Assembly (NCBI RefSeq): GCF_900636545.1
Contig: NZ_LR134290.1
Span: 3,782,001-3,846,000, forward strand
Direction: 5' to 3'
DNA: 64,000 bases
DNA from: Pseudomonas mendocina
Lineage (GTDB): Bacteria > Pseudomonadota > Gammaproteobacteria > Pseudomonadales > Pseudomonadaceae
Each line of letters starts with the position of its first letter. The first letter of the stretch is position 1. A model generated the notes under the pieces. The model made no database searches, was not told the origin of the DNA, and was given only the letters and a program-made list of their open reading frames with translations. The position numbers and the translations under genes are program-made. Positions 46,304-56,594 of this stretch are shown here, one piece after another.

Positions 46304-46334
46304 CGAAAAAAGCAGCCCGTAGGCTGCTTTTTTC
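46304..46334. terminator. Strong bidirectional terminator after rplS
   Basis: AAAAAAGCAGCC / GGCTGCTTTTTT around a CGTA loop, flanked by an A-tract on one side and a T-tract on the other, about 17 bases after the rplS stop. Confidence 0.95.
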
Positions 46335-46350
46335 AGAGAAGCGTCCGAAC

Positions 46351-46701
46351 TTAGGACAGCTTTTCCTTGATGCGCGCGGCTTTGCCGGACAGGTCGCGCA
46401 GGTAGTACAGCTTGGCTTTGCGTACGTCACCGCGACGCTTGACGCTCAGGCTGTCGACCAGCGGCGAGTAGGTCTGAAAGGTACGCTCGACGCCAACACC
46501 GCTGGAGATCTTGCGGACGGTGAAGGCGCTGTTCAGGCCGCGGTTACGCTTGGCGATCACAACGCCTTCGAAAGCCTGCAGACGCTGACGGTCACCTTCC
46601 TTCACTTTCACTTGCACGACAACGGTGTCGCCCGGTGCGAAAGTCGGGATTTCTTTGTTCATCTGCTCGGCTTCGAGCATCTGGATAATCTTGTTGGTCA
46701 T
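46351..46701 (-). CDS. rplS: 50S ribosomal protein L19
   Basis: A 116-aa L19. [20 protein letters not shown] and [19 protein letters not shown] are conserved; the C-terminal [19 protein letters not shown] is standard. Last gene of rpsP-rimM-trmD-rplS, ending at a strong terminator. Confidence 0.98.
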   Translation of the reverse strand: MTNKIIQMLEAEQMNKEIPTFAPGDTVVVQVKVKEGDRQRLQAFEGVVIAKRNRGLNSAFTVRKISSGVGVERTFQTYSPLVDSLSVKRRGDVRKAKLYYLRDLSGKAARIKEKLS

Positions 46702-46743
46702 GCTGCGCTCCTAAGACAAGCCTCCCGGCCTGCCATCGATACG

Positions 46744-47487
46744 TTAACTATCGTCCCGCTGGCGGATGTATTCCTCCAGCAGCTTCTTCTCTTCTCCAGA
46801 AAGCGAGCGGCTATCCAGAAGATCAGCGCGGCGTTCCCAGGTCCGACCAAGGGACTGCTGCAAACGCCAGCGCCGGATGTGTTCGTGGTTGCCACTAAGC
46901 AACACTTCGGGAACACGTTTATCCGCATACACCTCCGGGCGGGTGTAATGCGGGCAGTCGAGCAGGCCATCCGTAAAGGAGTCCTCCTCGGCCGAATCGG
47001 CATGACCCAATGCACCAGGCAAAAGGCGCGTCACCGCATCGATCAGCACCATGGCCGGCAGCTCACCGCCGGACAGGACGTAGTCGCCAATCGACCATTC
47101 CTCATCGACATGCGCCTCGATGAAACGCTCGTCGATGCCTTCATAACGTCCGGCGATCAGGATCAGTGCATCCTCCTGCGCCAGCTCGCGGACCGCAGCC
47201 TGATTCAGACTACGCCCCTGCGGCGACAGGTAGATCACCTTCGCCGTCTCCCCCGCGGCCTGCCTGGCGCTGGCCAAGGCATCCTCGAGAGGCTTGATCT
47301 TCATCACCATCCCCGGACCACCGCCGAAGGGGCGGTCATCCACCGTATGGTGGCGATCCGTCGTATAGTCCCGCGGATTCCAGCAGGTGAGCTTGAGCAG
47401 TTCCTGCCTGACCGCACGACTGGTGATACCGTACTCGCCGATGGCGGCGAACATTTCCGGGAACAGGGTGATGACTTCTACGCGCAT
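46744..47487 (-). CDS. trmD: tRNA (guanine-N1)-methyltransferase
   Basis: A 247-aa SPOUT-class enzyme making m1G37 in tRNA. Knotted-fold motifs: [23 protein letters not shown] and [24 protein letters not shown] is the C-terminal tRNA-binding part. Start at [13 protein letters not shown]; the upstream AAGG includes the rimM stop, so the two are coupled. Confidence 0.97.
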   Translation of the reverse strand: MRVEVITLFPEMFAAIGEYGITSRAVRQELLKLTCWNPRDYTTDRHHTVDDRPFGGGPGMVMKIKPLEDALASARQAAGETAKVIYLSPQGRSLNQAAVRELAQEDALILIAGRYEGIDERFIEAHVDEEWSIGDYVLSGGELPAMVLIDAVTRLLPGALGHADSAEEDSFTDGLLDCPHYTRPEVYADKRVPEVLLSGNHEHIRRWRLQQSLGRTWERRADLLDSRSLSGEEKKLLEEYIRQRDDS

Positions 47488-47492
47488 GAGCC

Positions 47493-48029
47493 TTAGAAAT
47501 CCGCATCCCAGTCGACCCGCATCTCGCCAGCGGCCAGATCGATCGAAAGCACACACTGATCCGTGTAGGGCAGCAAACGCTCGCGATCATCCAGGCTGCC
47601 TGCACAAGCCTTGACCACCATCACATCGTTGGCACCGGTCTCGAACAGATGGTCGACCATGCCAAGCAACTGCCCCGCCTGATCGATGACCTTCAAGCCC
47701 TGCAACTGGTACCAGTAGAACTCGCCCTCTTCCAGGTCCGGCAGCTCGCTGCGCGGTACGCAGATCTCGAAACCGGCGTAGGTACGCGCAATTTCGCGAT
47801 CATCCAGACCTTTCAGTTTGGCTACCAGCACCTTGCCTTGCAGGCGGCCGCTGGCCAGTTCCACTTTCTTTACCTCACCGTCACGCCTGAGCGTCCAGTT
47901 TTGGTAATCGAGCACGTTATCGATGGGATCGGTAAAGGAATACACCTTCACTTCACCCCTGACGCCGTGCACCGAAACAATCTTGCCGAGAACGATCAAA
48001 TCCTCGGCGACGGCCGGCGTCGTACTCAT
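47493..48029 (-). CDS. rimM: Ribosome maturation factor RimM
   Basis: A 178-aa 30S maturation factor that binds S19 and aids 16S rRNA 3' processing. N-terminal RimM barrel ([20 protein letters not shown]) and PRC-barrel domain ([20 protein letters not shown], then [22 protein letters not shown]). Lies between rpsP and trmD in the canonical operon. Confidence 0.97.
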   Translation of the reverse strand: MSTTPAVAEDLIVLGKIVSVHGVRGEVKVYSFTDPIDNVLDYQNWTLRRDGEVKKVELASGRLQGKVLVAKLKGLDDREIARTYAGFEICVPRSELPDLEEGEFYWYQLQGLKVIDQAGQLLGMVDHLFETGANDVMVVKACAGSLDDRERLLPYTDQCVLSIDLAAGEMRVDWDADF

Positions 48030-48038
48030 AGAAGATGC

Positions 48039-48290
48039 TTAGGCAGCAGCCTTGGCAGCTTCCTTGAGCAGCTGAGCAACACGCTCAGACGGCTGAGCGC
48101 CCTGGCCCAGCCAGTAGGTCGCACGCTCTTGGTCGACGGACAGACGAACTTCGCCACCAGCAGCGATCGGGTTGAAGAAACCGATACGCTCAACGAAACG
48201 ACCATCGCGCGCGTTGCGGCTGTTGGTCACGGTCAGGTGGTAGAAGGGGCGCTTTTTGGAGCCGCCACGAGCAAGACGGATGGTTACCAT
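48039..48290 (-). CDS. rpsP: 30S ribosomal protein S16
   Basis: An 83-aa S16 beginning [19 protein letters not shown], with [14 protein letters not shown] conserved. The start is residue 14 of the open frame; AGGAACG lies upstream. First gene of the operon. Confidence 0.98.
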   Translation of the reverse strand: MVTIRLARGGSKKRPFYHLTVTNSRNARDGRFVERIGFFNPIAAGGEVRLSVDQERATYWLGQGAQPSERVAQLLKEAAKAAA

Positions 48291-48334
48291 GTGAACATCG
48301 TTCCTATAGTCGGTGCTAACTTGAGGCACACATT

Positions 48335-48368
48335 AAAAATGGGCCTAGGCCCGAAAGGCCGCATATTT
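48335..48368 (-). terminator. Terminator-like structure between ffh and rpsP
   Basis: On the minus strand GCGGCC-ttt-CGGGCC and GGGCCTAGGCCC can pair, followed by ATTTTTAA. Probably ends ffh transcripts before the rpsP promoter. Confidence 0.55.
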
Positions 48369-48431
48369 TAAGGATTATGCGGCGGTTTGCAAATCTCTTT
48401 TTCCGCCCGGCCATCGACCGGGGCGCAGGCC

Positions 48432-49808
48432 TCAGAATTTCGGCATTCCGCCGCCGGGGAGCATGCCCCCCATGCCGCGCATCATCTTGGCCATGCCGCC
48501 CTTGGCGGTGAATTTCTTCATCATCTTCTGCATCTGCTTGTGCTGCTTGATCAGACGGCCGATGTCCTGCACCTGGGTGCCGGAGCCAAGCGCGATGCGG
48601 CGCTTGCGCGAGCCACTGATGATGTCCGGGTCGCGGCGCTCGGCCGGCGTCATCGAGTTGATGATCGCCTCCATCTGCTTGAACTGCTTCTCGGCCGCGC
48701 CCTGGGCGTTGCCCATCTGGGACAGGTTGACGCCACCAATGGATGGTAGTTTGTCCATCAGGCCACCGAGACCGCCCATGTTCTTCATTTGCTGCAGCTG
48801 GTCACGGAAGTCTTCGAGGTCGAAGCCCTTGCCCTTCTTCAGCTTCTTGGTGAGCTTCTCGGCCTTTTCGCGATCGAGGGTCTGCTCGGCCTGCTCGATC
48901 AGGCTGAGCACGTCGCCCATGCCGAGGATGCGCGAAGCGATACGATCCGGGTGGAAAGGCTCGAGCGCGTCGCTCTTCTCACCCATACCGATGAACTTGA
49001 TCGGCTTGCCGGTGATGTGGCGCACCGACAGCGCGGCACCACCGCGAGCGTCACCGTCGACCTTGGTCAGCACCACACCGGTCAGCGGCAGCGCATCGCT
49101 GAACGCCTTGGCGGTGTTGGCAGCGTCCTGACCGGTCATGGCATCGACCACGAACAGGGTTTCGACCGGCTTGACGGCCGCGTGCAGCGCCTGGATCTCG
49201 GCCATCATCTCGGCATCCACGGCCAGACGGCCGGCGGTATCGAGGACGACCACGTCGATGAACTTCAGCTTGGCTTCGCGGATCGCCGCATTGGCGATGT
49301 CCACCGGCTTCTGACTGACATCGGAAGGGAAGAAGGTGACGCCCAGATCGCCCGCCAGGGTTTCCAGCTGCTTGATCGCCGCCGGACGATAGACGTCGGC
49401 GGACACCAGCAGCACCGATTTCTTCTTACGCTCCTTGAGGAACTTGGCCAGCTTGCCGGCGGTGGTGGTCTTGCCCGCGCCCTGCAAACCCGCCATCAGC
49501 ACGACGGCAGGCGGCGCGGCGTTGAGCGCCAGGTCTTCGTTGGCCGCGCCCATCAGTTCTTCCAGCTCGGCGCGGACGATCTTCACGAACGCCTGGCCAG
49601 GAGTCAGGCTCTTGGACACCTCGGTGCCGACGGCACGCTCCTTGACCTTGCCGACGAAGTCCTTGACCACCGGCAGAGCCACGTCGGCCTCGAGCAGGGC
49701 CATGCGCACTTCGCGCAGCGTATCCTTGATGTTGTCTTCGGTCAGCTTGGCCTTGCCCGTGACGTTACGCAGCGTCTGGGACAGGCGATCGGTAAGATTT
49801 TCGAACAT
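48432..49808 (-). CDS. ffh: Signal recognition particle protein Ffh
   Basis: A 458-aa SRP GTPase that directs inner-membrane proteins to FtsY. NG domain: GLQGAGKTTTAGKLAKFL (P-loop), VVVLDTAGRLAVD, TKVDGDARGGAALS; the C-terminal M domain is methionine-rich (QMQKMMKKF, GGMAKMMRGMGGMLPG) and binds 4.5S RNA and signal peptides. Start at MFENLTDRLSQTL with GAAGGAA upstream; the frame upstream to 49892 is not family-like. Confidence 0.98.
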   Translation of the reverse strand: MFENLTDRLSQTLRNVTGKAKLTEDNIKDTLREVRMALLEADVALPVVKDFVGKVKERAVGTEVSKSLTPGQAFVKIVRAELEELMGAANEDLALNAAPPAVVLMAGLQGAGKTTTAGKLAKFLKERKKKSVLLVSADVYRPAAIKQLETLAGDLGVTFFPSDVSQKPVDIANAAIREAKLKFIDVVVLDTAGRLAVDAEMMAEIQALHAAVKPVETLFVVDAMTGQDAANTAKAFSDALPLTGVVLTKVDGDARGGAALSVRHITGKPIKFIGMGEKSDALEPFHPDRIASRILGMGDVLSLIEQAEQTLDREKAEKLTKKLKKGKGFDLEDFRDQLQQMKNMGGLGGLMDKLPSIGGVNLSQMGNAQGAAEKQFKQMEAIINSMTPAERRDPDIISGSRKRRIALGSGTQVQDIGRLIKQHKQMQKMMKKFTAKGGMAKMMRGMGGMLPGGGMPKF

Positions 49809-49965
49809 GCGCGTTCCTTCGATAGGTGCGACCCGGCGCGCCGGGTGTACGACAGGCGGCGGATTATAGCGGAGTCGCCGAGCTGCCGACACCGCCGGCA
49901 GTCTTTCGTGCTGACGTCCATCTGTGCCACACTCAGCGCCTTTCGGGCTCGCCTTACACGGATTT

Positions 49966-50766
49966 ATGCACCCTCTGTTGCCCAGCCTCGCCGCCGCCCT
50001 CCTTTATGCCGGCGCCGCCGCTTACCAAGGTCTGCGCCTGACGCAGCGCAGCATCCCCGACAAACGCCTGCTGGTGTCGCTTGGTGTGCTCGCCTTGTGC
50101 CTGCATGTCGTCAGCCTGTTTTTCCAGCTGTACGACGCGCATGGCCTGAATCTGGACTTCTTCAATGCTGCCAGCCTGATCGCCTGCGCGGTCATCGGCC
50201 TGATTCTTCTGGCCTGCATGCGCATTCCGGTGGAAAACCTGCTGCTATTGCTGTTCCCGCTCGGCACGCTGACGGTCCTGGCCGCCGAGTTCATGCCCAG
50301 CGGCACAATCAACCCGATCGACGAACACCCCGGAATCCTCGCCCATATCCTGCTGTCGGTGCTTGCCTACGGCATGCTCACCATTGCCGTGTTCCAGTCA
50401 GTTCTGCTGCTGCTGCAGGACTATCAGCTCAAGCACAAACATCCATCCGGGCTGATCCGCAACTTCCCGCCGCTGCAGACCATGGAAAGCCTGCTGTTCG
50501 GCTTCCTTTTCGCTGGCTGGCTACTGCTGTCGCTGTCGCTGCTGTCCGGCGCGCTGTACATCGATGACCTGTTCGCCCAGCACCTGGTGCACAAGACCAT
50601 CCTGTCCTGCTTCGCCTGGGTGGTGTTCGCGGTTCTGCTGTGGGGTCGCCACCAGCTCGGCTGGCGCGGTCACAAGGCCATTCGCTGGACCCTCGCCGGG
50701 TTCTGCCTGCTGATGCTGGCCTACTTCGGCAGCAAGCTGGTGCGCGAATTCATCCTGCACATCTGA
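49966..50766 (+). CDS. Cytochrome c assembly (CcsA/YpjD-like) membrane protein
   Basis: A 266-aa inner-membrane protein with about eight hydrophobic segments, of the CcsA/CcmC-related family. It has the DEHPGILAHILLSVLAYGM segment with conserved histidine near the middle and SCFAWVVFAVLLWGRHQLGWRG with W-H residues, which resemble heme-handling loops. Position divergent from ffh and before the CorC-type gene is conserved in gamma-proteobacteria. Heme substrate is inferred, not shown. Confidence 0.85.
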   Translation: MHPLLPSLAAALLYAGAAAYQGLRLTQRSIPDKRLLVSLGVLALCLHVVSLFFQLYDAHGLNLDFFNAASLIACAVIGLILLACMRIPVENLLLLLFPLGTLTVLAAEFMPSGTINPIDEHPGILAHILLSVLAYGMLTIAVFQSVLLLLQDYQLKHKHPSGLIRNFPPLQTMESLLFGFLFAGWLLLSLSLLSGALYIDDLFAQHLVHKTILSCFAWVVFAVLLWGRHQLGWRGHKAIRWTLAGFCLLMLAYFGSKLVREFILHI

Positions 50767-50776
50767 GGCAGACGTC

Positions 50777-52063
50777 GTGGACGACATTCATTCGAGCTAC
50801 CTGCTCGGCCTGCTGGTTTTTCTCATTCTCTGCTCGGCGTTCTTCTCCAGCTCCGAGACTGGCATGCTCAGCCTCAACCGCTACAGGCTCAAGCACCTGG
50901 CTAAGGAAGGACACAGCGGCGCCAAACGCGTGACCCGACTGCTCGACCGCCCCGACCGCCTGCTCGGCACTATTCTGGTCGGCAACAACGTGGTCAACAT
51001 TCTCGCCGCCTCCATCGCCACCGTGCTGGCGGTGGATCTATGGGGCGAAGCCGGTATTGCCATCGCCACCGCTGGCCTGACTATCATCGTCCTGATCTTC
51101 GGCGAAATCACACCCAAGACCCTGGCGGCCCTGCGCCCGGAGCTGGTGGCCTTCCCCGCCAGTCGTGTGCTGAACCTGTTGCTGCTCCTGCTCTACCCGG
51201 TGGTATGGCTGACCAGCGTGATCAGTAACGGCCTGCTGCGTCTGGTCGGTATCGATCCCGCTCAGCGCGCCAGCGACAGCCTGTCCACTGAGGAGCTACG
51301 CAGCGTGGTACGCGAGTCCGGCTCGGAGCTGCCGCTGAATCGCCAGAACATGCTGCTGGGCATCCTCGATCTGGAGCGGGTCACGGTCGATGACATCATG
51401 ATCCCGCGCAACGAAGTGGCCGGCATCGACCTTGAGGACGATCTCGAGGTCATCGTCGGCCAGTTGCGCAGCACGCCGCATACGCGCCTGCCGGTGTTCC
51501 GTGGCGACATCAACCAGATCGAAGGTGTGGTGCATATGCGCCAGATCGCCCGCCTGCTGACACATAACCAACTGACCAAGGACACGTTGCTGGCAGCCTG
51601 CAACGAGCCGTATTTCATTCCGGAAAACACGCCACTGGCGACCCAGCTGATCAACTTCCAGAAGCAGAAGCGGCGCATCGGCATCGTCGTCGACGAGTAC
51701 GGCGACGTGATCGGGATCGTCACCCTGGAAGACATCCTCGAAGAGATCGTCGGCGACTTCAGCAACCAGGACAGCCTGCGCAGCCCCGATATCCACCCAC
51801 AGGAAGACGGCACGCTGGTGATCGATGGTGCGGCCTATATTCGCGAAGTGAACAAGACCCTCGGCTGGCACCTGCCCAGCGATGGCCCCAAGACCCTCAA
51901 TGGCCTGATCACCGAAGCGCTGGAAACCATCCCCGACAGCAGTGTCTGCCTGAAGATCGGCCCTTATCGGCTGGAGATCCTCCAGGCCGCGGAAAACCGG
52001 GTGAAGAGCGTGCGCGTCTGGCAGGTGGAAAAGGTCAAGCCGAGCGCTGCAGAGACGGAGTGA
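50777..52063 (+). CDS. CNNM/CorC-type membrane transporter (YfjD-like)
   Basis: A 428-aa protein with an N-terminal DUF21 membrane domain of four segments (about 5-190, LILCSAFFSSSETGMLSLN and LIVLIFGEITPKTLAA type motifs), a CBS pair (about 205-330, VTVDDIMIPRNEVAGIDLED, GIVVDEYGDVIGIVTLED) and a CorC/HlyC C-terminal domain (about 345-425). Family members export Mg2+/Co2+. GTG start at 50777. Its last 29 bases overlap the end of the convergent esterase gene. Confidence 0.92.
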   Translation: MDDIHSSYLLGLLVFLILCSAFFSSSETGMLSLNRYRLKHLAKEGHSGAKRVTRLLDRPDRLLGTILVGNNVVNILAASIATVLAVDLWGEAGIAIATAGLTIIVLIFGEITPKTLAALRPELVAFPASRVLNLLLLLLYPVVWLTSVISNGLLRLVGIDPAQRASDSLSTEELRSVVRESGSELPLNRQNMLLGILDLERVTVDDIMIPRNEVAGIDLEDDLEVIVGQLRSTPHTRLPVFRGDINQIEGVVHMRQIARLLTHNQLTKDTLLAACNEPYFIPENTPLATQLINFQKQKRRIGIVVDEYGDVIGIVTLEDILEEIVGDFSNQDSLRSPDIHPQEDGTLVIDGAAYIREVNKTLGWHLPSDGPKTLNGLITEALETIPDSSVCLKIGPYRLEILQAAENRVKSVRVWQVEKVKPSAAETE

Positions 52064-52769
52064 GGCGCTCGGCAAGACCCGCTGCCCACTGCCTATAGCC
52101 CAGCGCCGACGGATGATAGCCATCCTCGGCCAGGTAGTACGCCTCGAACGGCAGATCCAGCGCACAATGCATCGCCCCTAGGCGTTGCGATAACCCCCGC
52201 AATTCAGCATCGAGCAAACCAGCGCGCCAGCCCATCAACTGCCGCAACAGCCAGGGCAAGGCACTGAAATGCTGTAGCGGCGGTACGGCGCTGAACGCTA
52301 CGCGACAACCTCGAGCTGCCAGCGCATCGGCCATTGCAGCAAGTGCCTGCTGCCAGCGCTTGCTCGCCGTGAGGTGCGTCGTGTCATTGACACCGAATAC
52401 CAGCAGCGCCAGGTCGGCCGGCTCTGCCAACGCCAACGGCAGCAGGCGCTCATGGGCCTGAGACGCGGTGATGCCGTTCTCGCCACAGGCGCGCCAGCGC
52501 ACCGGCCGCCCCAGACGCTCGGCCAGGGCAGCGGCCAGACAACTCGCCAGAGACTGGTCGAAACGGCTGACACCGACGCCGGCCACGGTCGATTCACCGA
52601 TCAGCAGTAGGCGCAACGGCGCACCCGGCAAATGCGCAGCGGCAATGCCACTCGGCTCACCCTGCGCAATCGGCAGACGCAACGCGGTGCGCCGGGCGCG
52701 CAAGGCGAGAGGCAGCGCCAATGGCAGCAGCGGCAAGGTCGCCAGCCACCACAGCGCGTGCCGACTCAC
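52035..52769 (-). CDS. SGNH/GDSL-family hydrolase
   Basis: A 244-aa SGNH hydrolase. Hydrophobic N-terminus ([19 protein letters not shown]) suggests an exported or membrane-anchored protein. Block [14 protein letters not shown] has the nucleophile Ser; GENGITA, GVNDTTH, and [10 protein letters not shown] (Asp-His) supply the other blocks. Likely an esterase or lysophospholipase-like enzyme. GTG start shares GTGA with the purT stop. Confidence 0.88.
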   Translation of the reverse strand: MSRHALWWLATLPLLPLALPLALRARRTALRLPIAQGEPSGIAAAHLPGAPLRLLLIGESTVAGVGVSRFDQSLASCLAAALAERLGRPVRWRACGENGITASQAHERLLPLALAEPADLALLVFGVNDTTHLTASKRWQQALAAMADALAARGCRVAFSAVPPLQHFSALPWLLRQLMGWRAGLLDAELRGLSQRLGAMHCALDLPFEAYYLAEDGYHPSALGYRQWAAGLAERLTPSLQRSA

Positions 52770-53947
52770 AGCTGGACGCGAACCGCTTGCGCGCTGCGCA
52801 GCGCCTTGGCGCGAGCCGCGTCGATGGACTCGTCACGTGCCAGCGCCACGCCCATGCGCCGCAGGCCTTTGACTTCCGGCTTGCCGAACAGACGCAGGGC
52901 GGTATCCGGTTCACGCAGCGCCTCGCCGAGATTGGCGAAACTGGCCTGCTGCGAATCGCCTTCCACCAGAATCACCGCCGACGCCGACGGCCCCATCTGC
53001 CGGATAACAGGAATCGGCAGACCGAGAATGGCGCGGGCATGCAGGGCGAATTCGGAAAGCTCCTGAGAGATCAACGTCACCAAACCGGTGTCATGCGGGC
53101 GCGGCGAGACCTCGCTGAACCACACCTGATCGCCTTTGACGAACAGTTCGACACCGAACAGACCACGCCCGCCCAGCGCTTCGGTCACGGCCAGGGCGAC
53201 TCGCTCTGACTCGGCCAGTGCTTTCGGGCTCATCGGCTGCGGCTGCCAGGACTCCTGGTAGTCGCCGTTCTCCTGGCGGTGGCCTATGGGTGCACAGAAA
53301 CTGGTACCCGCGGCATGGCGCACGGTGAGCAGGGTGATTTCGTAGTCGAAGTCGATGAATCCCTCGACGATCACTCGGCCCTTGCCGGCACGACCGCCTT
53401 CCTGGGCGTAATCCCAGGCACGCTGAAGGTCGGCGTCGCTCTTGAGCACGCTCTGGCCCTTGCCGGAAGAACTCATGATCGGCTTGACCACGCAGGGGTA
53501 ACCGACGGACTTCACCGCGGCGACGTAGTCCTCGAAGGTGTCGGAGAAATGATACGGCGAGGTCGGCAAGCCCAGCTCCTCGGCCGCCAGACGACGAATG
53601 CCTTCGCGGTTCATGGTCAGCTGTGCGGCACGCGCGGTCGGCACCACATTGAAGCCCTCGGCCTCCAGCTCGACCAGCGTGGCAGTGGCGATCGCCTCGA
53701 TCTCAGGGACGATGTAGTGCGGCCGCTCCTTCTCGATCACCGCACGCAGGGCCGCGCCGTCGAGCATGTCGATCACGTGACTGCGGTGGGCCACCTGCAT
53801 GGCGGGCGCATTGGCATAGCGATCCACGCCAATGACTTCGCAGCCCAGGCGCTGCAGCTCGATCACCACTTCCTTGCCGAGCTCGCCGCAGCCACACAGC
53901 AGTACGCGGGTCGCGGAAGGCGACAGAGGGGTTCCAATACGGGGCAT
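52766..53947 (-). CDS. purT: Phosphoribosylglycinamide formyltransferase 2 (formate-dependent)
   Basis: A 393-aa ATP-grasp enzyme that formylates GAR using formate. [42 protein letters not shown] (ATP-grasp lysine loop) and [26 protein letters not shown] are characteristic. Full length. The downstream SGNH gene's GTG overlaps its stop. Confidence 0.97.
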   Translation of the reverse strand: MPRIGTPLSPSATRVLLCGCGELGKEVVIELQRLGCEVIGVDRYANAPAMQVAHRSHVIDMLDGAALRAVIEKERPHYIVPEIEAIATATLVELEAEGFNVVPTARAAQLTMNREGIRRLAAEELGLPTSPYHFSDTFEDYVAAVKSVGYPCVVKPIMSSSGKGQSVLKSDADLQRAWDYAQEGGRAGKGRVIVEGFIDFDYEITLLTVRHAAGTSFCAPIGHRQENGDYQESWQPQPMSPKALAESERVALAVTEALGGRGLFGVELFVKGDQVWFSEVSPRPHDTGLVTLISQELSEFALHARAILGLPIPVIRQMGPSASAVILVEGDSQQASFANLGEALREPDTALRLFGKPEVKGLRRMGVALARDESIDAARAKALRSAQAVRVQL

Positions 53948-53969
53948 GAGGGTTTCCTCGAACAGTGAA

Positions 53970-54167
53970 TCAGGAAGGCGTCAGTAGCAGGCCGCCGGCG
54001 CGGGCACGCTCCAGGCAAAGCTGCAGCACCGCGCGACGCTCGGCATTGTCCATGCGGCCCCAGCGGGTGATTTCGTCAGCCGTGCGCTGACACCCGATGC
54101 AGATGTCCTGCTCGTCCAGCGCACAGACATGTACGCAGGGCGAGCGCACGGGTTTCTCGTCATTCAT
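53970..54167 (-). CDS. DUF1289 small Fe/Zn-binding-like protein
   Basis: A 65-aa protein with DUF1289 cysteines: [20 protein letters not shown] (C-x3-C-x7-C-x2-C) then an [17 protein letters not shown] helix. It begins inside the last eight bases of the carbonic-anhydrase-like gene (GATGAATGACG). Metal binding is inferred from the cysteine spacing. Confidence 0.85.
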   Translation of the reverse strand: MNDEKPVRSPCVHVCALDEQDICIGCQRTADEITRWGRMDNAERRAVLQLCLERARAGGLLLTPS

Positions 54168-54684
54168 CGTCAACAACCAGCTCTCGGGCATAGCGTTGCG
54201 CATTATGAACGTAGTGGGCGGCACTGGCTTCGAGCATCTTCTTCTGCTGATCGGTCAGCTCGCGCACCACCTTGCCCGGGCTACCCATGACCAGGCTGCC
54301 ATCGGGAATCACCTTGCCTTCGGGAATCAGGCTATTGGCACCGATGATGCAGTACTTGCCGATCTTGGCGCCGTTGAGGATCACCGCATTGATGCCGATC
54401 AGGCTGTAATCGTCGACGCTGCAGCCGTGCATCATCACGTTGTGGCCGACTGTGACGCCTTTGCCCAGGGTCAACGGAAAGCCCATGTCGGTGTGCATGA
54501 CGCTGCCGTCCTGCACGTTGCTGTTCTCACCGATATGGATCAGCTCGTTGTCGCCGCGCAACACCGCACCGAACCAGACGCTGGCCCCCGCGTCCAGGCG
54601 GACCTTGCCGATCAGATCGGCGCTTGGCGCGACCCAGCTATCAGGGTGGGCATCGACACGGGAGCTTCCCAGGCGGTATTTCAT
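54160..54684 (-). CDS. Gamma-carbonic anhydrase-family hexapeptide protein
   Basis: A 174-aa left-handed beta-helix protein of the gamma-CA/PaaY/YrdA type. Hexapeptide repeats run residues 15-140; metal-ligand histidines are in SVMHTD and [28 protein letters not shown] is the classic segment. Whether it is an active carbonic anhydrase or thioesterase (as PaaY) is not deducible. Upstream of DUF1289 with an eight-base overlap. Confidence 0.9.
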   Translation of the reverse strand: MKYRLGSSRVDAHPDSWVAPSADLIGKVRLDAGASVWFGAVLRGDNELIHIGENSNVQDGSVMHTDMGFPLTLGKGVTVGHNVMMHGCSVDDYSLIGINAVILNGAKIGKYCIIGANSLIPEGKVIPDGSLVMGSPGKVVRELTDQQKKMLEASAAHYVHNAQRYARELVVDDE

Positions 54685-54705
54685 GCTCGTCTGTCCTCGG
54701 CGCTA

Positions 54706-55311
54706 TCAGCGCAGGTGTATGAAATGTTCGGGCGGCTGATGCAGGGCGATCTGAGCATCGTCGAAGACCAGATTGACCAGTTCCACCACCATGATCGCCG
54801 TGAGCCCCCAGATGCGGTACTCGCCGTAGGTATAGGACGGCACGTACCAGCTGCGCCCGAGGTAATCGATGCGGTGGGTCATCTCGCGTGGATCGCCGCG
54901 GAAGAACTCCAGTGGCACCGAGAACACCGAGGCGATCTCGGCATCGTTGGCCTTGTATTCGACGTAATCCGGCACTACCCCGACGTAAGGCGTGACCTGA
55001 ATGCCATGGCGCGACACCAGACTGCTGAGCGGACCGACCACTTCCACGAGCCCCGGCGGCAGGCCGATCTCTTCCTCGGCCTCACGCAGCGCGGTATCCA
55101 CCAGATCACGGTCTTCAGGATCGCGCCGGCCACCGGGGAAGGCGACCTCGCCACCGTGAGTCGACAAACCACTGGCGCGCAGGGTCAGCACCAGCTCAGG
55201 TTCATCACTGCGGGTAATCGGGACCAGCACCGCCGCCTCGGGGAAGCTGCGCTCGGTCTCCAGAGGGCGCGGGCTGTAACCACGCACGCGATGGAGCAAC
55301 TCGTCCAGCAT
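54706..55311 (-). CDS. CoA-pyrophosphatase-like Nudix hydrolase (NudL-type)
   Basis: A 201-aa Nudix hydrolase. The box GGRRDPEDRDLVDTALREAE then EEIGLPP fits the GX5EX7REUXEEXGU signature; the preceding LSTHGGEVAFPGG is typical of the CoA diphosphatase YeaB/NudL group. Start most likely at MLDELLHRVRG (55311), with an ATG two codons before; the frame is open to 55536 but the additional part overlaps the divergent neighbour. Confidence 0.88.
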   Translation of the reverse strand: MLDELLHRVRGYSPRPLETERSFPEAAVLVPITRSDEPELVLTLRASGLSTHGGEVAFPGGRRDPEDRDLVDTALREAEEEIGLPPGLVEVVGPLSSLVSRHGIQVTPYVGVVPDYVEYKANDAEIASVFSVPLEFFRGDPREMTHRIDYLGRSWYVPSYTYGEYRIWGLTAIMVVELVNLVFDDAQIALHQPPEHFIHLR

Positions 55312-55471
55312 GGGCATACTCGGAGTCTTGTTTTGCCAGGCATCATGGCACGAAAGCAGCCGACCGCCCAACCCCGATGACGGCTCTTGAGCGCCTGACA
55401 GGAGCCCGAAAGCGGACTTGCCGAGCCTCGATCCTGTCGCCAAGATAGCGCCAGAACCAAGAGGAACGGGT

Positions 55472-56026
55472 ATGAAATTCTGCAACCAGTGCGGCAATCC
55501 CGTCACCCGCATGATCCCGGCCGGCGACAACCGCATGCGCCATGTCTGCAGTCACTGCGACACCGTGCATTATGAAAACCCGCGTATCGTTGCCGGCTGC
55601 CTGCCCGTATGGCGCGACCAGGTGCTGCTATGCCGCCGCGCGATAGAGCCACGCCGCGGCTATTGGACATTGCCTGCCGGCTTCATGGAGAACGGCGAAA
55701 CCATCGAGCAGGCTGCCGCCCGTGAAACCCTCGAAGAAGCCTGCGCCCGAGTGCGCGACCTCAGCCTCTATACCCTTTTCGACCTGCCGCACATCAGCCA
55801 GGTGTACATGATGTTTCGCGCCGAGCTGGTCGATCTGGACTTTGCCGTCGGCGAGGAAAGCCTGGAGGTACGCCTGTTCGAGGAATCGCAGATCCCCTGG
55901 TCAGAGCTGGCTTTCCCGACCATAGGCCGTACCTTAGAATGCTTCTTCGCCGACCGTCGGCAGAACTCCTTCCCGGTACGCAATGAGCCACTCGAAGCCC
56001 TGCGTACCCATTACACACCTCGTTGA
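55472..56026 (+). CDS. Zinc-ribbon Nudix hydrolase (NudC-like)
   Basis: A 184-aa protein with an N-terminal four-cysteine zinc ribbon (KFCNQCGNPV and HVCSHCDTVHYENPR) and a Nudix box (GFMENGETIEQAAARETL then EEACA). The combination resembles NADH pyrophosphatase-like or ADP-ribose hydrolases; CPVC arrangement and YENPR are family features. AAGAGGAA precedes the ATG. Confidence 0.9.
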   Translation: MKFCNQCGNPVTRMIPAGDNRMRHVCSHCDTVHYENPRIVAGCLPVWRDQVLLCRRAIEPRRGYWTLPAGFMENGETIEQAAARETLEEACARVRDLSLYTLFDLPHISQVYMMFRAELVDLDFAVGEESLEVRLFEESQIPWSELAFPTIGRTLECFFADRRQNSFPVRNEPLEALRTHYTPR

Positions 56027-56045
56027 CCCTTGCGGACGATTCCCG

Positions 56046-56549
56046 ATGCGCTGGTTGCTGCCCCTGCTCTGCCTGACCCTAAGCTTCAACACCCTGGCCA
56101 GCACCACGCCAGCGCCCAGCATCCGCACCGTTGACAAGGTACTGGTGCTCAAGTCCGAACGTAAACTGCACCTGCAGCAGCGTGGCGAGACCATCAAGTC
56201 CTATCGCATTTCTCTGGGCAAGCAGCCTGACGGCGCCAAGCAGCGCGAAGGCGACTTGCGCACACCTGAAGGTTTCTACTGGATCGACTGGCGCAAGCCG
56301 AGCGACAAGTACCAGCTGTCGCTGCACATTTCCTACCCCAACGCCCGTGATCTGGCCAAGGCCAAGGAAGCCGGCGTACCGCCAGGCAGCATGATCATGA
56401 TCCACGGCACACCGCTGGACGAGGAGTACCCGGAGTGGTTCTTCCACACCCTCGACTGGACGGAGGGCTGCATCGCCATGAAGAACGACGACATGCGCGA
56501 GGTGTGGAGCCTGGTCAATGATGGCACGCTGATCGAAATCAGGCCCTGA
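56046..56549 (+). CDS. L,D-transpeptidase-fold (YkuD/YafK-like) periplasmic protein
   Basis: A 167-aa exported protein, signal peptide of about 18-20 residues (LLPLLCLTLSFNTLAS). YkuD domain with catalytic MIMIHGTPLDEEYPEWFF and TEGCIAMKNDD; the Cys is present but the usual CIR is CIAM, as in YafK-like peptidoglycan-modifying members. It likely acts on peptidoglycan crosslinks or Lpp attachment. Follows the Nudix gene closely. Confidence 0.85.
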   Translation: MRWLLPLLCLTLSFNTLASTTPAPSIRTVDKVLVLKSERKLHLQQRGETIKSYRISLGKQPDGAKQREGDLRTPEGFYWIDWRKPSDKYQLSLHISYPNARDLAKAKEAGVPPGSMIMIHGTPLDEEYPEWFFHTLDWTEGCIAMKNDDMREVWSLVNDGTLIEIRP

Positions 56550-56557
56550 GCGAAGAC

Positions 56558-56588
56558 ATCAAAAAAGGCGCCATCGGCGCCTTTTTCA
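56558..56588. terminator. Bidirectional terminator
   Basis: AAAAAAGGCGCC / GGCGCCTTTTT around an ATC loop, following the L,D-transpeptidase gene and facing the Nif3-like gene stop. Confidence 0.92.
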
Positions 56589-56594
56589 TACCAC

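Noticed and set aside
52035..52063. Antisense regulation between the CorC-type and SGNH genes
   Set aside because: A 29-base tail-to-tail overlap is common in compact genomes and gives no evidence of regulation by itself.
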